Shown in pieces: positions 12,563 to 25,183 of a stretch of DNA of 64,000 nucleotides. Origin of the DNA: Mallotus nudiflorus (lineage: Eukaryota > Streptophyta > Magnoliopsida > Malpighiales > Euphorbiaceae); NCBI GenBank assembly GCA_947683625.1, contig CANTUR010000112.1:3906501-3970500 (forward strand), given 5' to 3'. The notes under the pieces are model-generated. The model saw nothing but the letters and a program-made list of their open reading frames with translations, had not been told where the DNA came from and searched no databases. Within the stretch, counting starts at the first letter, position 1; every line of letters starts with the position of its first letter. The translations under genes and the position numbers were made by a program.

Positions 12563-13852
12563 TTGCTTGGTTGGTTGAGAGAAGTCCCAAGTCTCAAGAT
12601 GAACCTCCTAGTGAGCAGTATAAAGAAGTTAAACAATTACAACTATAGTACGTGGTCGACTTGTTTACAGCTATATCTCCAAGGACAAGATTTATCGGAG
12701 GTAGTCGGTGAAAGCGAGAGTACATTGCCTCCAGAAGTAGATGTAAATGCCTTGAAGAAGTGGAAAGTGAAGACTAAGAAGGTGATGTTTGCGATCAAGG
12801 TATCGATTGAAGAAGAAATATTAGAACATATTAAGTACACCCCACACCTAAAGAAGCTTAGGATATTTTAGCTTCATGATTTTTTTAAGAAAACTAAGAT
12901 GAAGTTACAAAATTTAAAAATGGAGTTAATGTCTATTAAATAAGGGGAGATGTCCATTAATCAATATCTTACAAAAGTCAAGTCTTTATGTCGAGAAATT
13001 TTGGAATTAGATTCTGCATTACAAATTAGTGAAGATAGGATGAGAAGGATTATTATTTATGGAAATAAGGTAGAATATAGAGGGTTTATTATTTTTGTTC
13101 AAGGTTGGCCTAAACTTAAATGAGTTAGAGAATTTATTAGCCAATCAAGAGACGTTAGCTAAACAAATGGCTGGAGTTTCATTAAAGAGTAAGATGATTA
13201 AAAAAGCATTATTTAGCAAATATAAAAGAGGTTGTCCTAGAGATTGCAATTATAAAAGGTCCAATGGAGATTAAAAGATTGATTAGATGAAGATAGAAAT
13301 GAAAGAAGGTGGAAAAGCCAAAGTCGATGTTCAAGGGGAGCTCAACAATGTCAAAAGCAAGAAGACACACAAAATAGAAGATATCATCAACAAGATATGG
13401 AATGCTATAATTATGGCAACAGAGGTCATTATGCTAGAGACTGCTGATGCAAAAGAGCCGAGGGAAATGTCGTGACATCAACATAACCTCAAGTTCAAAG
13501 TGAAGAATGGGATTTCAACATTCAAGCATTGTGTGTAATTAAAGAGCAAGTAAAGAATGGTTCAAATGAGTTCGTTGAGGCATATGACAATGAGAATGAA
13601 TGGGATGTGCTAGCAATAATTACTTTGTTAGAGTATCTGGAAGAATCCTATAAAAGTAAAGAAGAGTGGGATATAACGAACTCAAATCTATTTAAAAGTG
13701 CTCAATTAGAGGAAGAAATTAAAAAAAAAAAGAATTCAAGTATTGAAGTTGAAAAGATATCTCTAATAGAAGTTATGGAGAAAGAAGATCAAGAAGGAAG
13801 TAAGAGCAATACAAGAAGAACAAGAGGTAAATCAAAGAGTGAAAGACACTGA
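12563..13852 (+). pseudogene. copia-type gag, broken
   Basis: The protein starts with an N-terminal gag domain of the copia/UBN2 type (YSTWSTCLQLYLQGQDL, then a WKVKTKKVMFAIK stretch). After a stop near 12870 the homology continues in shifted frames: INQYLTKVKSLCREIL at about 12960, then a nucleocapsid knuckle near 13395-13450 in which the second Cys is Tyr (CYNYGNRGHYARDC). An acidic, Lys-rich tail follows to 13852. Protease, integrase, RT and RNase H are absent, although the polypurine tract and 3' LTR follow within 200 bases. Any further movement would have needed enzymes supplied by another element. Confidence 0.8.
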
Positions 13853-14050
13853 CGTGACATTGGGTAAAGAAAATGTTGATAAAAATTTCAAAGGATATAA
13901 GAATAATTTCTAGAGCAGCAATGGAAGAACAAACACAAAGATGCAATACAATTGGCAAGGAGCAAAAGGATCAATATATAAGATGGAGGAATAGGAAATG
14001 ATGATGAAGATGGATAAGGAGTTCCAAAGATCGAAGATAAGAGAGTTAGT

Positions 14051-14062
14051 GCCGAGGGGGAG
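14051..14062 (+). other. polypurine tract of the copia element
   Basis: GCCGAGGGGGAG lies directly before the TG of the 3' LTR, the standard position for plus-strand priming. Confidence 0.85.
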
Positions 14063-14551
14063 TGTAAAAAATACAACCAATTATACACCCATTACATCTT
14101 TCTAAAAGATTATTACTCTAGTTAACAAATAATAGAATCATATAGAATTATGCGGAATGATCTAACATGTTATAGTAATGTGTAAAGAATTCAAGATAAG
14201 GATAAGAGAAGACAAAATAAGGATAAAAGAATATAAAGGTAGGAGAAGATAAGAAGATAAGGCTTATCCTTATGAAGGTGTAAGTAAGGAGGTGGGAATA
14301 GTACCCAACCCTCACTTATAAATACCACCATCCTCATTTGTAAGAGTGAGTGTATGTGTAAAAATGTGAGTGTGTCATATGTGAGTAAAAGTGAGAATTA
14401 GTGTAAATGTAAAAGATTGTGTGTTGTGGGTGAGTTAATGAGAAAATGTTTTGAGTGTTTATGAGAATATTAATGTGTGAGTATGTATTCTTGTACTAGA
14501 GTTTTTTTTATATAATAAAAGTAATTTTATTTGCTTTCCATATATTCTACA
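14063..14551 (+). mobile_element. 3' LTR of gag-only copia element
   Basis: This is a complete 489-bp LTR, TGTAAAAAATAC... to ...TATTCTACA. It matches the 5' LTR with scattered substitutions and a few small insertions and deletions. CTCTT follows at 14552-14556. Confidence 0.9.
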
Positions 14552-14556
14552 CTCTT

Positions 14557-15397
14557 TTCCTTCTTGTAATTTTTCTTTTAGTAATAGTAATGAGGATGAC
14601 TGCAAATCAACCTTTATGGTTAGCCGGTCTTAGTTGGAAGAAAGAATCCTTCATGACTCCATGCATCTTGCTCCTTCAATGCTTGAATGGGCAACTGATC
14701 AAGGGCATTACAAGATACGTGATGTCTACAATAGCATTGTTATAAATTACAGCAAATATTATTGGAAAGAATTGAACAAAGGCCAAGTATGTATCTGCAT
14801 GTTCTTTATTTTGAACTGTAGTAGGAATTCTCTGTTACTTAAATCTATATATATATAATGGCCCCCTTTGTCAACTATTTTGTATATACAGCCCTAAAAG
14901 AAGAGGCTATAATTGCTCGTGTCCTATTGGACATTATAGTGTTGATAATGATGATAGCACATGTTATCTTAATCCTACTTTGTGGGGGAAAATCTCTATA
15001 GCACATGCTATCCCAATCCTACTTTAAGGGGAAAATCTCGGTCCAATACCAGGATAAATTTCTTTGTTATAGGTGCATAAATTTCTTTGTTAATTAATTT
15101 TGGAAGATTCTTGCCTATATTAATCATTGGATTTATATTATAAAAATTAATGTCTCATTTATAATGTGTAATATCTTCAATATAGGTAAAAATTGTTTAT
15201 TAATTTTTAAACAGTTGATTTAGGTTAAAAAAGTTAAACCATAATGGATCAGTTTTTAAAATATCATATTCAATTTGTTGAACTTCACAAATTAATGAGT
15301 GTAGCCATAGTGATAGTCCTGTGTTAATGTGCTTGAGCTCATAATGACTTCGTAAAAGATTAACTATGCACCTAAGGTTGATAAAGTTTGCAAGGCA
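14557..15397 (+). other. unrecognised exon-like stretch and a short duplication
   Basis: Bases 14590-14790 read openly as a peptide with HDSMHLAPSMLEWATDQGHY and KYYWKELNKGQ, whose composition looks more like real protein than the surroundings. A GT-rich donor-like site (CAAGTATGT) follows. I do not recognise the family. A second short coding-like piece at 14890-14960 contains Cys (CSCPIGHY). A 44-bp tandem duplication begins at 14954 and 14998 (ATAGCACATG...). The rest is AT-rich. It could be a fragment of a host gene or chance. Confidence 0.3.
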
Positions 15398-18254
15398 TGT
15401 CACGACCTAAAATAGGGGACCATGACCGGCGCTAGGGAACGAGAATTCTTTTGAATTTGGAATCCGTAGCAAGCCTAAAAAGAAAAATATACAATAAAAT
15501 AAAATAAAATAAATAAAATATTATTCAGTGGAAATTAAATTTCGAATAATAAAATAACTTCTCAACATCCTTAATATCATAAAATCACATCTTATATATA
15601 ATAAAATCTTTAAGTACAAATTTTTCAGAGTAACACTCTGGATTCAAAATCTCATACAAATATAATTCAAAAACAACCCACAATAAATTTAAGTACAACC
15701 ACTACTACAGTGTCTAGAGTACAAAATAAAACTCAAGTACTGATTTACATAATAAAGCTGAAGCGAAAGAAATCCGGCGGATAGGTCTACTGCTGAGGTC
15801 TGAAGATGAAAACTCTCCTAAAAAATATCAACAGAGGGGAGTCAGACCTCACTAAGTGAATTATTATAATATATATACATGCATAACTAAATGAAAAATG
15901 CAATCACTCAAAAGTGTATATATAATAAATATATATACAGGCAAATACACACAGATGCAAATAGAACCCTATATTTTCGCAACCTCAAATATCAATAGAA
16001 CTCACTTAAGCCATATAGGCCCACTTAGTTCCAAATAATTCACTTAGTCCAACTGGACAATAGACTGACCCCGAAATACTAAGTCAACCGAGCTTCAGCA
16101 GTCTGACTGTCAATGTGATTGGCCCCGAGACACTTGGTCAACCGAGCTCCAGCAATCACACTCTCAAACACATCAATCTCAATCATATAAATCAATAAGA
16201 CATAATCCACCAATAGGTTAGTAATTTAACCTAAAATCTACTGTCGTACCGGTATGTACTCGATCCTAGTGCTGCCCACTAGAAAGCATGTTATATCGAT
16301 ATCCTTCATTTTAATATAAAACATACATTCAAGAAAATAATGATGCATAATGATATTTTAAATAAACAAATATACAATATATATACCAGAAATATAACTA
16401 AGTATATTTCAGTTATATATATGTATATTCAATTCAAATAAATCGTGAAACATATTAAATTAAACCAATAAGATAATTAAAAACAAGCTAGATTTAATCA
16501 AAGAGGAAAACATGCATCTATTTCATAATATATCAAAAATATACTAAAAGTATACCTAAAATATACTTAAATATTCAAATAGGCAATTATGCAAAAATTT
16601 ATATTTAAAACATAAAAGTCTAAAACATGCAACTTAAGCAATGCATGTACATTATAATAACTCACAATTGTACGCTCCTCGAGACGGATCCGATGGGCCT
16701 AGTGCACTAGGCCTTAGTCTCAGCACAACTAACAAATAAATAAATAATATGAAAATCAATATAAATCTAACTTAATTTCTAGAAACTCAATCTAGAATTC
16801 TAAACACAGACAAAGAATAGGAATTTGACTGAATGTCACGTTTTACGAGAATTCTATCAAAAATTTGGCAGAACCTCTTCTGTAAAATGGACATCTCTCT
16901 ACTTAAAAAAGTACAGCCGGTCCTATAAGAAAACTCACTTCGAATAGATTTCACAATATATTCACATAACCTCGGTCGGGATCCCAAACTGCAAATTCCA
17001 CCGATCGAGGTCCACAATTCACAAGAAAATACGCAAAATATATTAAAATTCTATAAATACTGAAAATGTCCTTTAAGTACTAAAATATAGCAATTTAAAT
17101 ATTTAAACATTAAAAATAATTATTTCACCAATATTTACTTAAAAACCCTAATATTAATATAATATTATTAAAAAATCGATATTTCACGATAAATACACCA
17201 ATATTAATGAAAATTCATTTTATAAATCCAAATTATTTAATTAGTCCAAAAATATACTAAAAATTACTAAAAACCCATTTATTTACAAAAATAGCATATT
17301 ATATATAATTTAAAAATAATTTTTAAAAATAGTTTTAATTAGTTAAAAATAGTAAGTAATTTGTAAAAATCATTTTTATACCTCAAATAATTATTAAAAC
17401 CAATTAAACTTAATACTTAACTAAAATGACTAAAAAATTACCAAAATACCTCTAATATATACAAATTCACATAATATACTATAATTACTCAAAAATTCAA
17501 TAAAAATTATATAAATACTATAAAAATATTTTCTCAACATATAATTCAATAAAATCAATAATTATACTCAATTAACCAATTAATTTTAACAAAATACATA
17601 TATAACCTATTTTTCCAAAATTTACATAAACTAAATAAAATTATAATAATTACACAAAAATCAAAAAAATTATAAATTAAATTCTAAAATTAATTTCAAC
17701 GACCAAAAACACTAAAAATCACAATTTCACAATTTATTTAATTAATTTACGAAAATTAGAAAATAATAATAAAATAATCAAAAATTCACAAAAATCAAAA
17801 TAAATTCCAAAAATTACACAAAAATTCCAGAGTGTAGATTAAGCTAAGGGGAACAATATTTGTGAAGTAATTAAGCTTGAATCACAAAGAATGAAGTTCA
17901 AAAAAATTGAAAAGCATAAATGGCCGAAAATGGAATCAAGCTCAAAACCTTACCAAATCGAGTTTTCAAGTTACAAGAAGCTTGGAATCGACTTCTATGG
18001 AGTCTAAGGAGTTCAACGGCACTAGAATCACCGGATTTGGTGGTTAGAAAGTCGGTGAATGGAGGAAATGGTGGTTTTCGGCCAAAACACGTTCCTAAGC
18101 TACTACCGGCGCCAGAGGGGATGACAGGGACGGCGGAGCTGCTGGAGGAAGAGGCGGCACTCCAGGAGGCACTCTAAACAAAGGGGAATGGATGATGAGG
18201 GAGGGGAGTCTCGATTTGGTTTCGGGGAAGATAGGAGGAAGAAGATGCTTTCTT

Positions 18255-18257
<3 letters not shown>

Positions 18258-18293
<36 letters not shown>
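18258..18293. repeat. (TA)n microsatellite
   Basis: An uninterrupted run of TA dinucleotides lies within the solo LTR. Confidence 0.95.
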
Positions 18294-18296
<3 letters not shown>

Positions 18297-18477
18297 ACAC
18301 ACCACATGTTTATAATAAAGTATTATAACTTTATAATAAAGTTTAATGCTATATAATATATACTAAAAATACACACCACATGTTTTAAATGCACACACTT
18401 ATATATATACACCCATATATATATACACACACACATATATATTTATATACTTTTATTGTTTATTTAAAAGCATATAA

Positions 18478-18486
<9 letters not shown>

Positions 18487-18524
<38 letters not shown>
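18487..18524. repeat. (TG)n microsatellite
   Basis: A run of about 19 TG units lies inside the solo LTR. It is flanked by TA-rich sequence, and the flanks 18430-18486 and 18525-18580 are imperfect inverted copies of each other (ATATATTTATATACTTTTA on the right). Confidence 0.93.
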
Positions 18525-18530
<6 letters not shown>

Positions 18531-18884
18531 CACACACAAACACACATATATATATTTATATACTTTTAAATAAACAATAAACCCTAAATAATATATATGC
18601 ATGTATATATTTATATATATTAATACATAAAATAATAATAATGCATGAAACAATATAATTTAGTAAGATAAAATAACATTAAACATAAAATATTATTAAA
18701 ATATTATTTTCCAAGAATATAAGTTTTGGGATAATTTTTACATAGAAAACTATAGATAAACGTAAAATAACATTAATTATTCACAAAATCATCAAATAAT
18801 CAAATATATAGTTTTAAGAATTATTAACACTGCATATCCCGATTTTAAATAAAATAGTTTAAAAATTCGGGTTATAACAAGGCA

Positions 18885-19662
18885 CTTGAGGTTGGATTTC
18901 TCTTCCCTTTTAAGTCTGACATTATACATGTAATCAAGTGTCCTAAACATCATGTTTGCATGAGGATTTCTTTTGGAAAATATTAAGCATGATTTTTATT
19001 ACTCTATATAGCTTCTTAATGAAAATTTTAGCTTTGGTTTATAAAAGTTCACAAATAAAAAGAATATGAAATCATTTTAAGGTGATGTGTGTTTATTTTT
19101 AGTCCAATAAATAAATTTATAAAAAAAATAATTATCATAGCCTCGACACAGTATAAAAACACACACCATAAATTATATAATAATAACATCATCATCAAAC
19201 AAAATAATTTCTTGCCAGGTATGTATATATATACTTGCTCTCAATTTTAATTTAATCATTTGGTGTTTACCTTAGTATCTTGATGACGTCGTGTCATCAA
19301 ATTTTACAACCATTAGATTAATTATTATACTTGACTGCTAATAGAAATTATATTGGTTTCAATAATAGAGCTCAGTACATAAATAGTTTGGTAGATGAAG
19401 AGGGCATTTTTGGAGCTCATTTAGTCAAGGAGAGATATATATATATCAAAATTTTTTCTCATGTAAACATGGAGTTCAGGAATGCTTAAAATGTTTATGT
19501 TACAACTGATACAGATTTTTGTGCTATAACTAATACAGATTTCCACATTCTATCTACTCTAAGTCTTATTTTCTTATATTAAAGATCAATTATTTTCATT
19601 TCTTTACATAATAATGAAATTATAATTTAGAAGTTTAGCTAGCGTGCATTTAATTTTGTACT
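18885..19662. other. AT-rich stretch, no gene seen
   Basis: This follows the right flank of the solo LTR. I see no sustained coding sequence or recognised repeat. Confidence 0.5.
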
Positions 19663-20296
19663 TGATGTGGGTGCTTCGGATCTCCAACTTCAACTCAGCC
19701 ATGAAAGTTTGCACTCAATCAACACACTGTGGAAAAGGGTTTTGGATGTTCCAAAACCCCTTTAATAGTTAAGTTAGAGATGTATAACAGAGGAGCCACC
19801 AAGTATAATTTATGTATGGTTTATGTATTAAGAAGGAAGAAGAAGAAAATAGGATAAGAAAAGGAAAATGGATGCTCTATGTAAACAAGTTTAAAAAAAG
19901 CCAAGAGGTAGAATAAGAGAGAAAGATAGAAAAAGAAGTGTAAAAGAATACCATTTCCCTCTATTTTTTTCCTATATATTTACATGTGGTTGGTGAAAAG
20001 TAATGATTGGATTAGTCAAAAAGCCTAACATCACAGTGATATTAGAACATGTGAGAGTCTATAGATGTGAATAGGCAATTATGCTAGCTAGAAATGAGGT
20101 TAGTGGACATGCATTTAATGCATGTTAGAACAACACAATGGCCATCTCTTAAGTGGGAGGAGGAATTATCCTAAGAGAGATGGGATTTTGCTCAAAGGAA
20201 TATAAAACCTTCTTTAGCACAGTGACATCCAAGCTGGTATGTTAATGATTCAAAAGGGTTTATGACTTATCTAAAAAGTGGGACCTTTCTTACTCA
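19663..20296 (-). mobile_element. candidate 3' LTR of a second gypsy family (minus-strand relic)
   Basis: The stretch begins TGATGTGGGTGC and ends TTACTCA; at 634 bp it equals the 635-bp LTR at 39256-39890. In reverse orientation both begin TGATG, have an AG-rich first half, then a GCATTTAATGC motif. It sits exactly where an LTR is expected, beside sequence matching the polypurine-side internal region of the other copy. Sequence identity with the other LTR is weak by eye, and no second LTR was found. Confidence 0.45.
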
Positions 20297-22301
20297 TGTC
20301 CCTTTTTCATTGGAGGGACTGAGTCTAGAATGTTCTAAATGAAAGAGTATAGTTAGTGGGTTCTTCTTTGATTTTCTAGATAAAAATTCTTATCTTATAT
20401 AAGAACTTAGGATACAGTTTTTGTTATTTTTCCTTATATAGGTTTCCTCATATAGTGATGTTTTCAAAATCTAAGAATGTTCCTAGTACTTGGATGTTGA
20501 GAGTTTCCTTGAGAGGAAGATTTGTATGTATAGGAAGTCCTTGGGGACATGATTTTCTAATTTGATTAATTCTCCTTAGAGAGAATTTTTATGGGGACTT
20601 GTGGCGCTCTTACTTATAGAGAGATTTTTTTAATTGATTCTCTTTTGGAAAGAGCCTCCTTAAAGATGTTGATTGGTGTTTAGGGAGGATTTATCATTCT
20701 TAAATTCTTATGGAGTTCTTATACTCTCTTTTCACGTCTTTTATGGGGAGTTAGGAATGTTCCCTTTAGTCAATCTATTTAAAGCCTTCCTTGAGTGTAA
20801 GAAATTGCCCAATCAATCTTGGTATGGGTTTAAAGAGGATTTTTTTATGGAAGTGACGTAGTGACCAACACTTTATAATAATGGAAAGATAGGTTTTGAA
20901 ATGATAGTAAGAGAGGGTGAGGGTAATGATATGTAGAGTATTACAATGAGGCATTCTTTAAAAAAATCTCATAGTTTTATTTTTTTGCATAGATACTCTA
21001 AGGATTCTACTATTTCTAAGGAGGAAAGGAAGAGACTTATTCCGGGGTGATGGATAGGGGAAAGGATGCTTTGGTAGTGATCAAAGATTCTAATTCAATG
21101 AAAGTTGAACAAGAAAAAAGGAAGGCTACTTTAGTTAATAGTAAATGAAAAAGGAAGTAAGTGGTTTCAAGATTAGTTGATACAGATTATTATAGTGAGG
21201 GATGGTACATTTTACTGAGGTTGCTCTACTAGCATCTCTTTACTCAGGATTTTTTTTTATTCTTAGTTGTTGGAAGAACTTTGATGATGAACAAGAAGAG
21301 AATCCTTTAGCAGGGGAAGGTCCTAAGATTGATGTTCTTTCAAGCTCTGAGGTTCCTACTAATGACTCTAAGGTGCTCACTTTTTTGGAGAGATAATGGA
21401 CTCTCATGTGGCAACTAATGACTTTTAGGAAAATAAAGAGGAGGATCCTGCTTTGTCTTCTTCTTTTTAAGGACTAAGGATCTTGGGAGAACTTCAATAA
21501 AAACTTGGTGTGGCATGAGGAATCTTCTCTTTATGCTAGCTTATTAATTTTGAAACCTTATCCTTTCTAAATGAAAGGTTATAATATTTGATAGCATGTT
21601 TGTTTTTTCAAAATATTTGTCTCTCTAAGACATTCTGACATTGAATGGTATGTTTATTTTCTTTAAAGGTATGCCTCCTTTTAACCTCTTTAGTACTTCT
21701 GGCTTTATTAAGGATTATTTATCTTCAACATAGGTTGAATTTTGGTTAAGAGATTTCCTTGAATAGGATCTTGTGCAGGTTTTTTGTGTAGATATCTAGC
21801 TAGAAATTATGTTTGTCTCATACTCAAAGACTTAGTGTTGTCTCGTTCTCAGAGACTTAGTGTCAAATGCATTCTTTTCTAGGTTCTCCTCACCTTTAGA
21901 GGAGTTTTTTTATGTTAAAAGAATGAATTAAGCTCATATTCTTACTTGAGCATGAATTAACATATATTGATCTCCTCTAAAGACATTCCTTTAGTGCTTT
22001 AGCTTTTCTTCTTATAGGATAATTTCTTATACTGTTGGATATATGTCAAATAGGCTCTGTCTCTCCAAGAGATGATATTAGCTTGTATAAAGAGCTTCTA
22101 TTTACTATGAAAAAACATTTTATTTATGCATTATAGAAAAGATGACAAGTTTTGATAATAGATGGACATATCTGTCATAAAGGATGGGAAGGAGTTTCCA
22201 TTGTATGTACAAAATAAAGCAAAACAAATAAGAGATACATTTTTTATCGATAATGCTAATTAAGTGTTGAGAGTTTCTTGCTCAGAATCATCCCAGACAG
22301 T
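20297..22301 (-). mobile_element. 3' non-coding internal region of the minus-strand gypsy relic
   Basis: Read on the minus strand, roughly 20300-20730 matches 38800-39250 of the plus-strand copy. Shared phrases are AAAGAGTATAGTTAG, AATGTTCCTAGTA(C/T)TTGGATGTT and TAGGAAGTCCTTG. That copy's region lies just before its polypurine tract. The remainder to 22300 is AT-rich with no recognisable pol, so the enzymes have been lost. Short open stretches (20673-20861, 21202-21396) are not supported as genes. Confidence 0.65.
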
Positions 22302-23700
22302 CTAATGAATTATCCCTCCTATCTTTGTGTTAGGAGGAATCATTGGGTGCTTGTCCTTTTGAGGTTTTAGAGTGATTGCTTCTATAGAGGGTCTGTTTGA
22401 TCTTTTTACCCTTCTCACAAAACTACACAAATGCCCTTCTTTAATAAGTCTCTTAATCTTTAATATCAATTGATGACATTCATTTATGTTATGCCTAATA
22501 GCTTTGTGAAAATGACATCTACTTTGATCCCGATTTTTAGGATCTGAGAGCATGTCTTTAGGTCATCGCATATATTCTTTATCTTTAATCGCCATCAAGA
22601 CTTTATAATTGGAGGTGTTGAGAAGGGTCACATTTTCCTCTCTAGGAGGAGTAAAAGGTCATTTTGAGCATCCTTATAAAGAGTTATGACTCTAGAGATT
22701 TGGACTTCTTTCAGCCCTCTTAAAAGGAGAGGAATATTAGAATTCTTGAGAGGAATATTCAAATTCCTCCTTACTCTTGGGCACAAACCTACTTGTATGA
22801 AAAGAATAATCTTATCGAATATATTTCTCAGCTCTATCCATCAATGTTGTCAAATCTACTAGTGCATTCTTTATGAGTGAGTTGAAGAAATAAGGATTAC
22901 TAGTGCCTTTAATGATAGCTTCAATAGCCTTGAAGTGATCTAAGTTGGGAATCTTTATAGCCTTCATATTTAATCTTGCTACATAGTCCCTCAGGCTTTC
23001 TCCCCTATCCTGGACAATGGTTTCTAGGTACGAGGTTTACCTTTGAGCTAGGATGAGGGAATTGGTTCTTTCTATATATCCTCTAAGAAAGGTGTGTGAG
23101 TGTTGATCACTTGGCTAATTAACTTTCTCTTATCCTCTTTCTTTTCCCTCCACTCTAAGAATTCCTTAAAGTCATTCTCTAATTTAGTGTGACAGGATGA
23201 GGAATGGTCGCTTTCCCTTTTTCACTATGCCCTCTAGAGGTGTCCATATATGACTAAAAGACTCATTTCTCTTTATAGTTCCTTAATTGTCTTCGCTCAT
23301 GGGACTGAGAGTGCCTTTGCTCATGGGACTAGGAGTGCCTTTGCTCATGGGATTAAGAGTGCCTTCCCATTCTTCTTCTAATATCAAAATTCTCCACATT
23401 CTCCCACCTCAGGTCTTGCACTTCTCTTTATATGCTTCGAATCCATGTTCTTTAGGGCTCAACTTTAGATAGTGCCTGTCGTGTTCTTTATATGATCAAG
23501 AGCTCAAGAATGCCTTTGAGTATGTTTTATATGTCTTATCATCTCTTCTGATAGTCAATCTTCTCTTCACAACATTAGGGGTACTTACATAGTCCTCAAT
23601 AATGTTAGTTTTTCCCTTCTCATATGTGTGTTGCACATTTGTTAAGTAATCCACCTTTTTCATCAAATTTTTAAAGAATTCATTAACCATTAGTTACAAG
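22302..23700 (-). pseudogene. gypsy (Tat-like) gag, decayed
   Basis: On the minus strand the N-terminal piece (23496-23690) contains LMKKVDYL and EKGKTN. The same words recur at 33690-33790 in the plus-strand copy. Further on comes a gag core (a stretch like IPNLDHFKAIEAI around 22900-22960 and DRAEKYI near 22820), and then a Cys/His cluster, CHFHKAIRHNINECHQL, at about 22440-22520. That order fits plant Tat-lineage gag. Several frameshifts and stops separate the parts. A 24-bp unit is repeated three times at 23291-23362. No protease or RT follows. Confidence 0.7.
23291..23362 (-). repeat. 24-bp unit, three tandem copies
   Basis: Units at 23291, 23315 and 23339 share CTCATGGGA(C/T)T and GAGTGC. 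The length is a multiple of three, so it added an 8-residue repeat to the gag protein without shifting frame. Confidence 0.9.
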
Positions 23701-24138
23701 TTCAATTTTGATTTTTGCTTTAAGTGCTTAATTTTATGACTTGGTCTATTAAATCCTTAATTATTGATTTTGTCCTTATTGAAATAAATATAAGTTCAAG
23801 AATTAACTTCTTGTTCTATTTGTTTAAAAATTTTACCATCTGCTAACTAACACTGAAATGTTTAGTGGGCAAATTGGCATATAATCCATTTCTAAACAAT
23901 GCCTTTTACTGGCAATCATATTCATGCTTCTACATTGCATTGAATTATACAATAATAAACAAACAAATGCAGTACACATCCACTTTATTTCTCTCAAATT
24001 TTTCTTATAATAAAAGAAGAAAGGTTAAAATAAATTTGGATTAAGTAGCCATAATAACTTTCAATATAGACATTTGCTTCTCTTTATATAAAGAATTTCA
24101 AGCTCAATATAAACCATGAGTTAAGATGCTTCAAGTTG
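23701..24138. other. AT-rich stretch, no gene seen
   Basis: This lies between the gag relic and the CRM-like LTR. A 5' LTR for the gag relic would be expected near here but I could not find one. Confidence 0.5.
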
Positions 24139-24621
24139 TGATGCGGAGTAGATTGCTTTGGAGTTTTATGATGGTTTTAACAGGTGAAAGTGTGCACTAG
24201 TTAGTTTAAAGGCTCTAACTTTTGGGTCTGAATGAACCACGGGGTGCATAATATATCAAATCAAAGCTAATTTAAAGACCTACCAATATTAACATGTTTA
24301 CATATAACCAACCAGATTTCAGGCCCAAATTCAGTCATTTAAGGCCTTAAAATTAGTTTTGAAGTTTTTTTTTTTTTGAATTTTTTTGTCTTTTTGCCGT
24401 AGTAGGTACTTGTCGATTTTTGGATGTTTAAGACAGTTTTGATCATTTGATTAGAATTTCTATTTTCTCCTAATTTTTAGTATTCCTATTTTTAGAATCA
24501 ATGAATTTGGATGCCTATTTTCCTAGGTATTTTGAGACTAAACAGGTTAATAGAAGGTTGTGGATGGTACTCGTGCACAAATCAACATTTATGTCTTTCA
24601 AATTAGGTTTCCACTATGTCA
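24139..24621 (+). mobile_element. 5' LTR of CRM-like chromovirus
   Basis: This 483-bp direct repeat of 28291-28812 begins TGATGCGGAG and ends CTATGTCA. Shared text includes AACTTTTGGGTCTGAATGAACC. The start TGATG resembles plant CRM LTRs. Confidence 0.85.
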
Positions 24622-24623
24622 GT

Positions 24624-24636
24624 TGGCATCAGAGCC
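24624..24636 (+). other. primer-binding site of the CRM-like element
   Basis: TGGCATCAGAGCC begins 3 bases after the LTR. It is the tRNA-iMet site with one T to C change. Confidence 0.88.
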
Positions 24637-24729
24637 AATGTTCATTCCTTAGCTATTTTTTAAAAAAAGGCAACCAAAAGAAATCAATGAATTAAGTTTA
24701 TGAGTGTGAGATAGAGTCACAAATCAATT

Positions 24730-25170
24730 TGAGGTTAGATAAGGTATCTTATTTTATAATTGATGGTGGTAGCTATGAAAACATAGTTTTATTATGGCTT
24801 TCCAGAAATTAAATATTTAGACTAAAAAATATCTTAAGCCATATAAACTGGCTTGACTTAAAAAGGGTGGTGAAGTAGTTATGTTTAAGCAAGCTTTAGT
24901 TTCATTTTCGATAGGTCTAAAATATAAGGATGTTGTTTGGTGTGATGTAGTATTTATGGATGCATTTCACTTACTGTTAGATAGGCCTTGGTAGTATGAT
25001 AGAGTTGTATCGCATGATGGGCAAACCAATACCTATAATTTTCTGTTTGATGGAATTAAAATTGTGTTACCTCCTAGTAGATAGGTGTTGGAGAAACCTA
25101 AATCTGCAAGTGATGTTACAACCCTATTATCGTTGGCTCAATTTGATGAGGAGTTACAAGAGTAAAAAAT
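24730..25170 (+). pseudogene. protease region of the CRM-like element
   Basis: This begins about 100 bases after the primer-binding site, so gag is missing altogether. The fragments IDGGSYENIV, SIGLKYKDVVWCDVV and DAFHLLLDRPW occur in order across several stops (Gln codons changed to TAG, for example after DRPW). They correspond to the aspartic protease and the linker to RT in this chromovirus group. The active-site motif is DGGS. Neighbouring RT follows in the expected order. Confidence 0.7.
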
Positions 25171-25183
25171 AGGGTAAATACTA

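Larger units (their letters stand above)
15398..18879 (-). mobile_element. solo LTR of the Tekay-like family
   Basis: This 3482-bp LTR runs on the plus strand from TGTCACGACCTAAAATAGGG to ...TTCGGGTTATAACA. The 5 bases before it (15393-15397) and after it (18880-18884) are both AGGCA, a perfect target duplication. No internal region is attached, so the two LTRs of a full element recombined to leave one. It carries the family's duplicated block (16063-16158) and inverted-repeat block (16839-16889). It is the longest LTR of the family here. Confidence 0.93.

Noticed and set aside
18103..18653. Open reading frames on both strands around the TG and TA runs
   Set aside because: They are translations of microsatellites (Tyr-Ile, Cys-Val repeats) within the solo LTR.
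20400..21500. Possible LINE or other coding remnant on the plus strand
   Set aside because: Part of it aligns in reverse with the 3' non-coding region of the gypsy element at 38800-39250, and the rest gave no convincing domain.
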